From the NCBI GenBank assembly GCA_007644065.1, contig VJWN01000013.1, positions 620,001 to 684,000 on the forward strand: DNA of 64,000 bases. The letters are read 5' to 3'. The notes below the pieces were generated by a model. It made no database searches, was not told the DNA's origin, and worked only from the letters and a program-made list of their open reading frames with translations. This document shows, piece after piece, positions 35,286-46,998 of the stretch (positions are counted from its first letter, which is position 1; every line of letters begins with the position of its first letter). The position numbers were made by a program, and so were the translations under genes. This DNA is from Margaritispora aquatica (Eukaryota; Ascomycota; Leotiomycetes; Helotiales; Discinellaceae).

Positions 35286-36849
35286 GGAGGGGGGAATGGA
35301 CTGTGGTCGTTAGAAATGAGGTAAATATATAAATTCCAATCTATTTTCAATTTCCGAATCCCTTGGTAGGGTTAAGGGTAGTGATCATGACGAGAGACAA
35401 TAATGGTATAGTAAGCTAATCCTTCCTTATATATAGTCTAATACTTAGGGTCTAAGAACTGCTTAGGAGCTTTTCATACAGAGTGGGCGCAGTGAGGGAC
35501 TTTACCTAGTGACCAAGCGCAGCTTACTTTGGAAGTAAGGGAGGCGAGCTAGAATTGATGATTTCGATGCCGGAGTATGCGATTGGTACCCTTCAAACAA
35601 TCAAACAGTAGATATTAGCAGAATCTCAACTAGCTAGGTGCTAACACTGCTTTACTTAGGCTTTCTTTGATGATACCTTCTCTTCTTTCCTCAATGAACA
35701 ACAAAGGTTGAAAACTTTATCTACTCCCGAAACCAACGATTACAAATGCTCACTTTAAACCGATAGAAGCAGACTTCAACCTTTCTCTTATTCTATCAAC
35801 GTCTCATTTCCTATGAGGGTTTACGAGAACGGGCAATTCGCCAAACCTCAAGTTCCCGAAGTTTGCGCACGTAGGTTGACGGTAGCAGAGCGGTCAATAT
35901 GCCAGTGAACTAGTCAGCTAGCATATAAGCCGCGCCAAAAGGCCTATCAGCTTGAGATTTCCTTTACGGAAGCCAATCAGCGTAATTTTATACTTTTGGA
36001 GTTGATAATAATCAAGTAGATTTTTATACTCTGGGTTAGTAGCGAACTCATAGGCTGCGTAAGTACAGTACTAGTCAACTACTAATTATTTTTACTTTGT
36101 TTTACACTAAAACTTAACGTTTTTTCGATAAAATCAAACCACTTATATAATATAAAATTAGAATTCTATATAGTATATTTTAATTAATCGAATAATAAAA
36201 ATCTTTTCTATAATTAGTTTTAATATAAAAGCTAAATCGTTATACCCTAAAGTAATAAAGTTTAAAAAAATTAATTTTCCTTTGGATTTTACGGGAAAAA
36301 TCGTGTTTTTTTCTTTCCTTACCTTCCGACCTTGATAACTATTATAACTTTTATTTAAAACTTAAAAATTAAAGACTAAAAGATTTATTAAGATCGAATT
36401 AACTAATTAATCGAAGATCTAAAGTTTTAATCTACTTTTAAATAAAAATAAATAAGTTTTAAAAGGGTATATTTTGGTTAATTTTAGTGTAAAATAAGCG
36501 ACCATTAATTAGCTATTGACGGGTACTGTACATTACCGAAGTTTTTTTTATTTTATTTATTTTTATATTAGAAATTAAGCTACAAATCTCTCTAGCTCAT
36601 TAGTTAGTTGACCGAGTCGCTTACTGGCCACTCTGGGCGATAGATTTTAGCATAGCGGACAATATCTCCACAGAGAAGCAGACTAGATCGAAAACAAGTT
36701 GGTACGAGAGGTTGATTTGTATTAATTGTCACCTAGAGGGAACTATCACGCACCAGGATAACCCTCTCTCACCATAAGGTACTTTTAAGAGGTGCTTGAT
36801 CTCTTGACACCACAGAAAGTCAGCTTGCAACATGCCACAGCTCACATTC
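35286..36849. other. AT-rich gene-free region with element relics
   Basis: No open frame of interest. From about 36070 to 36580 the sequence becomes extremely A/T-rich, which in ascomycetes is usual for repeats hit by repeat-induced point mutation. It contains the inverted-repeat element listed separately. Confidence 0.6.
36066..36528. mobile_element. 463-bp MITE-like inverted-repeat element
   Basis: The left end reads CAGTACTAGTCAACTACTAA; the right end, reverse-complemented, reads CAGTACCCGTCAATAGCTAA. The two ends stay alignable for about 45 bp and share TTTTACACTAAAA. Each end is flanked by TA (36064-36065 and 36529-36530), the target duplication expected for Tc1/mariner-pogo type elements. 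The interior is A/T-rich with no transposase frame, so it is non-autonomous or decayed. Confidence 0.65.
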
Positions 36850-38286
36850 CTATCCTATCCAATCTGTCCCCGAAACTGGGCTGTGGACAATGCTCTCAAG
36901 CCGAATACCAGCACTTTCAAACAAAGAATCTGATCCACTACAGACCAGTTGTGTCAGTAAATAAGAGCAAGAAGGATCTTTAGCAATGGTTACGTACAGC
37001 TCTTTCCTGACTTCGTCCTCTGGTACCTCGCCACCAGAATGATATTCGGAATAACAACTACTAGATCCCCAAATCACCACGGTGTTCAATAGAGGAAACC
37101 AATGTTCCTTATGTATCGCAAGCTCTCGCACAGCTTGAATTAAATGTGGCCGTTCGCTCTCATCAAAAAGATCATTGGATGCCAAATTCAACCACACTTC
37201 CTCAACATTGGGTGGCAATGTCTGATACAATGGCTTTCCTTCGACCTCAAAGTCCTCTACTAAACAGTCCATCGAGACACACAGTCGCTTCAGTGCCGTG
37301 AACTCCCTTAGCGTATCTCCAAATGTTGCTATGCCATGATCATAATAGGGCTGATACCCATTATTGTGGATCAATTCCTGCAGAACATGTCGCTGCGAGC
37401 GGAGACCTTGTGCGAAAAGAAGCGGCGTCGTGTTAGTCTCCCTTTCCGTATCTCTTGCTAAACTGCGTTCATCAGGGGTGATTTCGTGGTAGAGCTTCAT
37501 GAGCGCAACGGGCCAGGTGATCATTTCCGCGAGATCGCGTGACAGTGGCACGGAATTGAAGAGTGCTAGGGATGTAATATTGCTGGTACTGATGCGCCAG
37601 GTCTCGTTTTCTGGGAGCGGCTTCATTGCTTGCAGTGTGCGGGCCTCGTGCAGCGAGAGGTGCCGCAGCGTGGGGATGGCGAATATTGAGTGTATGATGT
37701 CTCTGAGGCTGTCATGTAAGACCTCGTCGTACTCATCGTAGGCATCAAACAGTCGTTCGCGGCTCGGGTACTTAATGTCCAGATAGGTGATGTTGCTCGT
37801 GAGGGCGAACTTGGTGTCGAAGTCTGGCAAGTCGATGTGCAGCATCTTCAGTGATCCTTTCAGGTCCTCCAGACAAGCTTTCGTCCAATATCCATACGGG
37901 TCTAGCTCTGGGTAGCGTGACCATCCGAAACTTGCTCCCACGATGTGACGCCGCAGTTTCGCATTCTCAGTGATCGTTCTCGCGAACGCAATTGAGTTCC
38001 TTACTCGTGAGCTGGATTCAGGGTCCACCAACCAGGCTTGAGCGCGGTGGATGCCGAAGCAAGAACGTGGACTGGATTCTCCATTTGGGATGTCGTGGTG
38101 GTTGGGGTAGAAGCACACTGCTCGATAGAGATAGGCATTGCCTGCTTCATAAAATTTTCGACACGCGAGAACGAAGTAACGGAGTGAAGTACATGGTAGA
38201 GTTTGAGCTACTTCCATCCATATCTCTGTGGGGATTTGGTCAAAGGCCTTGCTAGGCTGCGTTGATGTGATGTGTTGAGGCTCCAT
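36850..38286 (-). CDS. F-box protein, tandem paralogue A
   Basis: 458 residues. Exons on minus: 38286-36998 (1289 nt) and 36937-36850 (88 nt). The F-box is at residues about 13-60 (FDQIPTEIWMEVAQTL, SLRYFVLACRKFYEAG). The remainder is a Leu-rich scaffold: TITENAKLRRHIVGASFGW, LHIDLPDFDTKFALTSN, IPTLRHLSLHEARTL. I chose ATG 38286 (MEPQHITSTQ) over the in-frame ATG at 38427, because it sits just before the F-box and matches the length of its neighbour. The 60-bp intron (donor GTACGT) is a multiple of three and has no stop, so reading through it also stays open. Likely SCF adaptor; the target is unknown. Confidence 0.8.
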   Translation of the reverse strand: MEPQHITSTQPSKAFDQIPTEIWMEVAQTLPCTSLRYFVLACRKFYEAGNAYLYRAVCFYPNHHDIPNGESSPRSCFGIHRAQAWLVDPESSSRVRNSIAFARTITENAKLRRHIVGASFGWSRYPELDPYGYWTKACLEDLKGSLKMLHIDLPDFDTKFALTSNITYLDIKYPSRERLFDAYDEYDEVLHDSLRDIIHSIFAIPTLRHLSLHEARTLQAMKPLPENETWRISTSNITSLALFNSVPLSRDLAEMITWPVALMKLYHEITPDERSLARDTERETNTTPLLFAQGLRSQRHVLQELIHNNGYQPYYDHGIATFGDTLREFTALKRLCVSMDCLVEDFEVEGKPLYQTLPPNVEEVWLNLASNDLFDESERPHLIQAVRELAIHKEHWFPLLNTVVIWGSSSCYSEYHSGGEVPEDEVRKELYVTIAKDPSCSYLLTQLVCSGSDSLFESAGIRLESIVHSPVSGTDWIG

Positions 38287-38902
38287 GTCTGGGTCCTGAA
38301 TGAAGTTTTCGGCGTAAGCTTGGCTAGAGCCTGTTTTCTGATCACTCCAAGTAAGATTGATGGGAGAAGAAAAGCCACTTGAGTAAAAGGGAAGTAAAAG
38401 ACGTGTATATGTGATATATATGGCCATCTATCCAAGATGTGCCGCAAAAGTGCAGCAGAGGATGTTGGTGGCGTTGAATTCCTCGCTTAGCGACTACACC
38501 GTACCCAAATTCGTCGTCGGCGAAGAAGCAAACATGAAATCCAGCGTCACATTCTATGACAACAAAGCCCTGTAGCAGTTCCAATACTATCTTATCAACT
38601 GTTCTGTATTTACAGGGCATGCTGTGCAAGTTTTAATGAAATTTACTTCGAGTTAGTTGAGTTGTTGTCGATTTCAAGTTAAGACACGTCATTAAAACTA
38701 TTTCCGGAGCCCACAACAATATGTGGGAGGGGGGAAGAGGGAGGGGGAAGGAGATAAAAGCAATAAGAATTATTTTCCGTATGTAGTTTCCTGAGGACTA
38801 CAGTTGATCAAATAGTTGGAACAACTGGCTTGTAGCGATTTAATATGTCCTTACCCAACGCTGTCTACCCAGAAAATAAAATGAGCACTTTTTTGACCAG
38901 GA
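38287..38902. other. Intergenic between F-box paralogues
   Basis: Promoter side of paralogue A and 3' flank of paralogue B. A purine-rich G/A run sits near 38728-38755. No gene seen. Confidence 0.5.
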
Positions 38903-40338
38903 TCATCCCTTCCAATTCATTTTCGAGTATTCAGAATCCAGGGCACAGTTAAGTAGGATTTCTGCTTCCTTGAACGTCGCAAATAGACCACTGGGAATTT
39001 CGTAGATTAGCATAAACACCTCGCATAACCTCTGTGCAATCATACGTACAAATCTTCAAGAATTCGCTCGGTCTTCGGTGGTGGAACATTGGGGTTCCAA
39101 TTGCTGCTAACCCATAACACCACGGTTTTCAGAGAAGAAAACCATTGTGCCTTGTTCAACGCAATTTCTCGTAGTGCTTGGATCAAATATGGCTGCTCTA
39201 CTTTATCACATATGTCGTTATAATCCAGATCAATCCAAATTTCCTCTAGACTCGGTGGTAACATCATAAACAAAGGCAGATTGTTATTTTTCCACTCGTC
39301 AATAAAACAGTTAAGTGGTACCGCTAAGCGTTTCAAGCGCACGAACTTCCTTAAACTCTGGCCAAAGACCGACTCGTCCCAATCACGATCATCTTCCACA
39401 TTGTTGTAGACCAGCTCCTCGAGCGCATGCTGTTGGCCCTGTAGACCTTCGATGAATTCTTGAGCAGAGGTTACCACCTCTTGGTTCATATCTACGAATA
39501 CTCCGTATTCGCCCACAACGTTCTCGTGATGAAAATTTCGCAGCGCATGAGGCCATGTGAGCATTTCTTCCAAGTCGCTTGAGAGCGGAATGGTATTGCG
39601 CATATGCAACGAAGTGATGGAACTGGTGCCGACTCTCCAAGTTTCAGACGATGGAATCGATACAAAAGAATCAAAGGTTCTAGCATTTTTGAGTGTGAGG
39701 TGGCGAAGTGTTGGTATGCAGAAAATCAAGTACAACTTTTCTCGAAGTGTCTCATGTAAGTGCATATCGTACTGACTATAGTCGTTTCCCTGGCCTAGCA
39801 ATTCCAGACTAGGATACTCTATTTCTAGAAACGTGACGTTGCTTGTGATAGCGAAAACTGTATCGAAGGTTGGTAAGTCAATGTGCAATCGTTGTACAGA
39901 TTGTCTTAGGTGATCGAGACAATTCTTCGTAGCAAGGACATCTACCGCGGTAGCTGTATCATCCCACCCGAAACTTGCGCCAAGAATATGTCGACTCAAT
40001 GTAGCGTTTTCTGTAATTGTCCTGAGAAATACTCTCAAGTTGATGACTTCTGAGCCGTGGGTAGGATCCAGCAACCAGGATTGCTCTCGATGCACCCCAA
40101 AACACGGGTCTAGACTTGAGACTGCTCTGATGTTCCCACTATAGTGGCATTTAGTAGAGTAACAGCGAACAGTGCGGTAAAGGCGCGGATTCCCGCATTG
40201 GTGAAGCTTTCGACAGGACTTCACGAAACTTGGAAGCGATCCGACTGGCAATTCTTTCACGATCTTATCCCAAATTTCCATCGGAATGCGGTCGAAAGCC
40301 ATTGGTTGTTGTGCCATTTGTAAATTTGGAGACTTCAT
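38903..40338 (-). CDS. F-box protein, tandem paralogue B
   Basis: 458 residues. Exons on minus: 40338-39050 (1289 nt) and 38990-38903 (88 nt), the same lengths as paralogue A. The F-box starts at about residue 15 (FDRIPMEIWDKIVKEL). It shares with A: RTITENA.L.RHI.GASFGW, LHIDLP.FDT.FA.TSN, IPTLRHL.L..ART, and TWR..TS.ITSL with PLS.DL.EM.TWP. The intron starts GTACGT at 39049. Without splicing the frame stops three codons later; with splicing it gives the tail FGLFATFKEAEILLNC, which aligns with SLFESAGIRLESI of A. It is a recent-looking tandem duplicate, though clearly diverged. Likely SCF adaptor with unknown target. Confidence 0.8.
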
Positions 40339-41390
40339 GTTTGGAAATTGAACCCAACTGATAGATCTAGAGTTGCTTTGAATGCGCGTTGACTGAATGT
40401 GCTCATCACCAATATAGTGCGACTGAAACGGCCACTACCTAGGTACCAGGCAGGCAAGTTAGGTTAATACAACCCACAAAGGAAGCTGAAAGCAAATGAT
40501 TTTTGCATTTATGGCAACCATGAATGTTGTGAGTATGTAGTAGTGACATTGTATAAGGTTTTAGGAAAGGTAGAACATTTAGTTGCCTGATACAAAACTA
40601 GTCACGTGAAAATATATCCCTCAGCCGGGTAAGTATGCTTGGACTGTTGGGCTGAGCTGAAAAAAGCTGGCCGTGTCACAAATATCTATATGCATGACAA
40701 TATCACAAACCACGTCACTACGCCACAGAGATGGTCAGCTTTGAAAGGTTTATAAAATAAGAAGGCTGGGGAACTATCCAAAGACGACAAGTTTGGGCCT
40801 ATGGCTAAGCGGTTGTGATACCCGAGCTATATGTTGGTGACAATCGCAAGCTTCGATTGTGCATCAAATCCTTGCAAAATATCCGCGGGTTTTTCGCAAG
40901 ATAGCAAAAGAGGCAGGATCCAAGGCCCAAAAGCACCCCGAGTTTCAAATATATTGGGATAGCCCAAAACCAGACCGCCACCATCTCATAACCGCGTATT
41001 TCAGCCCCTACTATCTCAATTCCAAATCTCCCAACATGCCTATGGATGTTTTTTTTATCCAACTGCTGTTGTATGGAATATATGTAACCAATTGTGTAAT
41101 AGTAGTGGCATCGTGTTATAGGTCGCCGATAGCCTTTGTTGGGCCAAGCAGTCGAATACACCTCGACCGACGCCCTTTCGGAGCATATCTCTGTCGTCAC
41201 TCCTCATTGTACTCTTCAAATTATTATTAGTAATTGTGCCTATGCAAACAGGCCCATTGCTCGATGAGTAGTGAAGCTTTGTCAAAAAGAGGATTCTTCA
41301 TACCATACTTACCATTTTCAATTTCGTTTGGGGTTACAATACTGTTTAATTCGAAGCAAAACTTGATTTCAATGCATTTCTTACCCTAAT
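40339..41390. other. Intergenic, no gene seen
   Basis: Promoter side of F-box paralogue B. Frames at 40805-41285 on both strands overlap one another and show no features. Confidence 0.45.
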
Positions 41391-42171
41391 GGTACTGCGT
41401 GCTCTCTTCTATTGTATCAACTGTATTACTTGTCTTAAGTGTATTTTGCATGGCTGAAAGTCTAAGTTGTCCTTTCGATGAGGATCTTGGTATCCAAGAT
41501 GTAACCCAGACGACCACTTGTGCCAAGCACTTAACTAAGTTCGAGGGAGTGACTGTGACATTTAGGTCGATTGTATCTTCCATTACGCCTACAGACCAGA
41601 CATCGCCATTGAAAATTGACCGCCTCACACCATACAATCCAGTGCAAGTGTCACTAGGTCTATGAATGAACTCGGAAGAAGTTAAACCCACGTCCAGTCG
41701 TGTTTCAAGCACACATCCACTACAGCTGCCCCACCTGCTTCGACATAGTATCACAAGATGTATTTTTTATCTGTAACGACAATTGGAACAAGGGGAGCAA
41801 GGTCACGATGGATGCCAATCCAGTCTCAAAAGTGGACAATCCAGGTGCTTGGTAGAATAATTCAAGATTGTACTGGTATGGGGTGGGTTGAATCAAAGGC
41901 TGCATGACCACCGTGACAAAACAGGTGGTAGGAAATCCATTGACTGACGGCAAAAAGGAGCATAATTGTGCTCAGCTACTGATAAATAATTTGAAAAACT
42001 GTGAGCACCTCATCATAGTATGTCTGCTAGAGCGATATATCTTACTGACTCGGTTTAGGTAATAATAATGGTACAGGAGGTTGGATCGATATTGGATGTC
42101 CGAGGTATACCTTCAAAGGATCTCGCAACCCACTGAGCAGTAACTGGGTAGGAGTAGTGAAGACTGAATGA
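41391..42171 (+). pseudogene. Broken secreted Cys-rich protein gene
   Basis: Protein-like stretches line up on plus. A signal-like hydrophobic run begins at about 41399 (LSSIVSTVLLVLSVFCMAES), but its first codon is GTG and the nearest ATG (41390) is out of frame. An intron 41656-41697 joins to HYSCPTCFDIVSQDVFFIC. The frame then hits TAG in GAW-stop-NN and TGA in YGVG-stop-IKGC, both at places where Trp (TGG) would fit. It goes on through GCMTTVTKQVVGNPL and NCAQLLINNLKN. An intron with GTGAGC donor ends at TAG 42058, completing a Cys codon, followed by NNNGTGGWIDIGCPRYTF and the final stop at 42169-42171. The family is not named; the pattern suggests a small extracellular protein. A short real intron could hide the two stops. 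Confidence 0.55.
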
Positions 42172-42556
42172 AGTACTGATCGCGGTGTGTCATGGCTATA
42201 GTAAGAGGTGGATTTTGTGGATGGCAAATATTGAGTGATGTGAGATTGGAATGTTTCGGGAGGATTTATAGTTGATTTTAAGTCATGTTATGTATCAAGA
42301 CTTTACATGGGACGAGTCAAACAGTGTTAGAAATCTTGGTTGTCCATTAAAATGGCATTGCCAAGTTTGCTCAAAATTGAAGTGTGCCATATGTGTCGCA
42401 GGGGAAGAATAAGCGAAGGGTCCTTACAGAATGATCACTACACCAACTCGAAGTATCAGTGACTAGAATGAAGCATATTAACTATGCCACAATTTGCAGT
42501 TGTAAAGTAGAATTTCTTTCATTTAAATGCCTCATATTCAATAACCAAAACTATGC

Positions 42557-44174
42557 TCATCGCATATTCTTATAAATTTCCAAACACCTCCCCTCAAGCC
42601 ACCTCGCAAACTCCACACTCCCCCTATCAACCGTCTTCTCAAACAGCCCCGCCAGCACAAACACCAACCCCGAAAAAACAACGTACCAAACCACACAAAT
42701 AACCCAATATGCAAACGAGCCCTCATGATCCCCCACACCCACAGCGCCTAGCATAGCGCTCTGCAAACTCAGCCCGAACAGCACCACGCAAAACACGTGA
42801 ATCAGGTATAGCGAGAATGAGATCTTGCCCAAATACTGACACGTCCGTGACTCAAAAACACGCTTGAGCGACGGAAGCTGCGAGATGGAGAGCAGCAACC
42901 CAACGCCGGAGATGGACCACCAGAAGCGCGCGGGGTCTTCGAAAGTCAACCACGGCGGGATGAGGGTGAAAAGGGTCTCAAATCCGGGTTTAGGGTTCTT
43001 GATAGCTTCGGCGTACGAGAGGGGCGGGAATCCCGCGAGATAGAACGCTACCATGAAGACGCCGCTCCAAGCGAGACCTTTGGTGCGTGGCATGAATGAG
43101 GGCAGGGCGCCGTGGAGGTCTTGCCCGATGTTGAAGTCGGCGATGAGCATGCCGGCCAGGAAGCAGGACATGTTCCAGCTGCTGAGGAGGAACATGCTGC
43201 CTAGTGCGAGGAGGGCGATGAGGCTCATTCGCGACATGTTGTGTGGGATGTGCACGAGGAGGAGGAGCAGGATATAGCAGACGAAAGAGCCGTAGAACTC
43301 AAGGGGCATGGTCCATGTCTTTGTGTATGTTAGCGAGAGTTGGAAGTTTTGGCAAGAATTAGGATAGGGAGTTTGCTTTGCAGGATGAGAGTACCCGCTC
43401 TGTGTGATTGAAGTGAATGTTAACAGAAAGGGGCTCGCTTACCACAGCATCATATTTGGGCTGGGAGTTCTTCCCCTGCACTGCCGGAATCAGACTCCAA
43501 AAAGGGTTAATCAGACGATTCGCCTCCTTCAGCCAATCCCAGAACTGGCCCCAAAATGTCTCCTCTGGCTTGAAGAGAAAATTAAACGGTAACGCGTACC
43601 CCACCCTCGTCGCCAGCATTTCCGTGAAAGTCAACACAAGCGGTGGGAGATAGAGCCTAAACCCCCTCCTGAACATCGAGGACCCAACAGAGGGGTACAC
43701 GAGATGTCCCGCTCCGCCCCGGATCCACTTCAGCGACTTGTGCGTGAGCACGTAGCCTGAGAGGGCGAAGAACAGCGACACGGCTGAGCCACCGGAGACA
43801 AAGAACGTCCGGATGAGAGGGAGCTGCATGATGTTGGTTTGCGCGGCGTCGGCGTGCCACGCGGGCACGAGACCCGTCCAGCATCCCATCGTGTGGAAAA
43901 CATACACACCCAGGGCGGCGACGCCACGCACACCATCTAGCCAGGACGTCGGTTTGATGTCAAGCGTGCCTGGAGCTGGGTAGCTGAGGATCGTGTAGAT
44001 GAGGTGGGCTTTCTCTGTGCTTGGGAGAAAGGATTGTGAGAAAGTGCTTGAGGGAGATGTGGGCTCAAAGTCGAACGATTCATAGAGAGGGGCGTTGGCC
44101 TCGATGTCAATGTCGATGTTAGTGCATTCTTCGTGTTCGTGATGTTTTTCTTCGATGCTCGGTAAACTCGTCAT
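42557..44174 (-). CDS. Acyltransferase 3 family membrane protein
   Basis: 497 residues. Exons on minus: 44174-43443 and 43318-42557 (both phase 0). Acyltransferase 3 (OafA/NodX-type) proteins move acyl groups, often acetyl, to sugars or other acceptors from within a 10-12 TM bundle. The signature start is SWLDGVRGVAALGVYVFHTMG (about residues 77-97), with the His in VFH as the usual key residue. Further marks: SGGSAVSLFFALSGYVLT, RRGFRLYLPPL, WTMPLEFYGSFVCYILLLL and GKISFSLYLIHVF near the end. The N-terminal 60 residues are acidic and cytosolic. The acceptor is unknown. It is transcribed on the same strand as the HET gene upstream of it. Confidence 0.9.
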
Positions 44175-44660
44175 GGTGAATGGATATCTGCGTGACCATC
44201 GAGGTCAAAATCCTCATGCGGACTGCTCTTGGGATCTATCCATCTTATATTAGTATGTCGCTTTCGCGATCAGATCCTTGCGACTTCTCTTTCGTCGCAA
44301 GAATTGTCGGCGGTTTCAGACTTTGCGATGTCTGGTTTCATGTCACGTGAGTGTGGTTTCACCACATCGAGTGGAGGGAGGTTGAGCATTCGCACGGATC
44401 CGTGCTTGGTAAGTGGAGTCTGTCACCTGCCATCTGTAGAAAGGAGTGGCCAGAGCCTATCAGATACATTCTTTGAAATATATAGAAACCATGTACAGTA
44501 TCTCTCATGAGGTTGGGATCTTTGTTCAAAAAACGAAGAACAAAAGAATTTGAAGCAGTATTGCCATTAAAGCCGAACAAAAAAAAAATGTGGTCCGCAT
44601 CGCTACACTCAAGAAACTCCATCTAAGAACGCGAAATAATAAAAAAACGCTCGTCAAAGT
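44175..44660. other. Intergenic
   Basis: Promoter of the acyltransferase gene and 3' flank of the HET gene; contains poly-A/T runs near 44579-44650. No gene seen. Confidence 0.5.
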
Positions 44661-46998
44661 TTAAACCAAAGTGATCTCCGCACGTGTGTATCCCTCCCAA
44701 GCCGAGGGCGTAGCAATGACCTTCTGAAGCTTTGTAATCAGGGCTGTCTTCGACGGATCGATCCTGGTGGACTTGGGCCTTGAATTCCAATCCAGCTCAC
44801 TGTAAGCTCCAATACGTCTGAAATACCTGCCTTCCGCACGATTGAGAATCAGTCCCCGATTGTCCTTGGAATTTGCTCCATCATCTACCCTCATGAACAC
44901 ACTGCTATCCGAGAGCTCATAACCTTCCAAACCTTCATAATCTTCATAGATATGAAGCACTGACTTCAAGTCGTCCAGAGTGACTGCGTCGCATTTACAC
45001 AATAGAGGCAGCTGGTTGAGTAAGAGCTTAGAAAGTGGGAAGACTTTTCCTTTGACGGTGAGTGTGCTAAATGGTTGGTTGGCAGGAATTCCAACAGCAT
45101 TTCTAGCTGTATCTGTTCGGTCACCCCACTGAACAAACTCGATACTTGAGGTAAGAACTCCCATAAAGCGAACTCCTGATTCTAAGGATGCCCATGAAAA
45201 ACTTGGGAGCTTTGCAGCTGGACGATTCATTGTGCGCTCCAGTGAAACTGGCTTCCGCGTACACCACAAGAGATTGGCGGCTAAAGTGCTCTTCCATATA
45301 CCAACAAAGTATTCATCGATCTCCGTAGGTGAAGCATGGGCCATCCGTCCTTGCAATTGCCTCACGATAGGAGATAAGGCAACGAGCCTATCTTTCTCGT
45401 ACGTGAGTGCTCTGCGACTGTAATCTTCGATCAAGTCAAACCACTTGACTTTAAGGAAAGCTTTGAGCTCCTCAGGCTTTCTGGGCAGTCGTGGAATGCG
45501 AACTTCATACTTGATAGGACTCGGCACAACGGCTTCATAATCAGCTTTACGGCACTGATACCTCACGTCACCGTCGTTGAATATAAGAATTCGTCGTGAA
45601 AGAATAAATTCCGGAAGAGCCCAAGCCCTTGAATCCAGAGGCCATCCAGTACGACCCTTTATGGTCTTCTCTGCAATCGCGGTGATGAAACCCATTTCGC
45701 CCACTGGTAATCTCAATGGGAGTTTGTGTTTCGATGCTAAGGTCGATGACTTGGAGTGTCCAAGAAAGCCCTCGCTTGCAGACTTGGAGCCGGCTGCAGC
45801 AATGGTCAAAGTCGCGTTTCCATATATAGAATCCATTGCCTGGATTTCTCTTTCCTTGTCGGCCTCATCGTCTTGGACGATGCACAACGAGTCGACCCAA
45901 AGGTAATGGTGACCAAGTTTTCGTGTCATAATGATCGCATCAAGTATCGTTTGATCTAGATCTGATTTTTTGATGCCGACCACGTTATTTCCGATATTCT
46001 GAGTCGTAGTCATAACCTTTTGCTTTCCTCCCCAACAGTAGCTCAGAGCAACATAAGTCATGTTCTCATGTCTCCCAGTGAGATGAAGCCTGACGGTAGA
46101 ATCGTCTCCGGATGGGTGCACATCGATCACCCGCTTTGGGAGTTTGCCTGAAGCTCCCTTACACTGGATGTGATTCTTGCGACATTCTCGAATTTGGGCT
46201 CTTGCTCGACGGATGAGAAAGTCACCTGACAGTTCATAATCGTGAATAGGTGGGTTTGGATAAATGAACATTTTCTCTGAGATATCATCTGATGTAGATT
46301 AGCTAGGAAAAAGCAAAATAGGACTGCAACTGCTTACTGAAATAAGGGGCAATGGTTAAAACAGATTCTGAGCTGACATCTGATAAGTCCCCAGGGCCAG
46401 ATCGAACATGTAAGAAACACATTTGAGTAAGTTCACTTGGACCCGAAGTCATCTCCTCCTCGTTTAGGCCCTCGTACCCGTGACCGTGATGGTGAAATGC
46501 GGGAACATACTTCCGGTATTTGTCCAGAGCATGTAGTGTGCAACCAGATAAATCCTGAGTATCTGAGAAGCCGCGTGCTCGAAGAACTTCGACGACTTGT
46601 ATACATAATCGGCATCCTTCCTCGTGATACAGCTTGCAGCCCCGTGCAAATCCACCTTTAGCAAACAACTTTTTCTGAGAATCAGGAGAGGTGAGCAGCT
46701 GAGTACACATGTGGCAGAGATACTCGAATTCGCCTGTAGCGAGTCCAGGCATCGGCTCATCCTCACGTTTGACGATTCGCCTGATAGATTTCTTCACGGA
46801 AAACGACCTCTTGGCTTTGCTGGCAGTCCTGGAAAGCCATCTCTCGGGCACGGGAGCCTCTGTAGCTGTGGCAGTGGCCTTCTCGTCCATAGTTGGGTCT
46901 GAAAATGATACTGTTGAGTCGAGCTGTTGATACTGCTGACGATGGTTCATTTTGAGCGACGTCAGGAGGCGAGGGGTCGCAATCCTGATATCTTGCAT
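44661..46998 (-). CDS. HET-domain protein
   Basis: Heterokaryon-incompatibility domain protein, 762 residues. Exons on minus: 46998-46338 and 46288-44661, in frame. The HET domain spans about residues 299-440 with all three usual blocks: TYVALSYCWGG, HHYLWVDSLCIVQDDEADKE and MDSIYGNATLTIAAAGS. It continues with the typical SRAWALPEFILSRRILIF (commonly WTLQE; here WALPE). The N-terminal part has a Cys-rich segment (YLCHMCTQLL, GCKLYHEEGCRLC) resembling the zinc-binding-like leader of many HET proteins. HET domains trigger cell death in non-self recognition or defence. An alternative start is ATG 46950 (MNHRQQYQQ). Confidence 0.9.

Noticed and set aside
41386..41953. Two minus-strand frames with some protein-like look
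   Set aside because: The plus strand shows a signal-like run, Cys pattern and matching introns; the minus frames have no coherent join.
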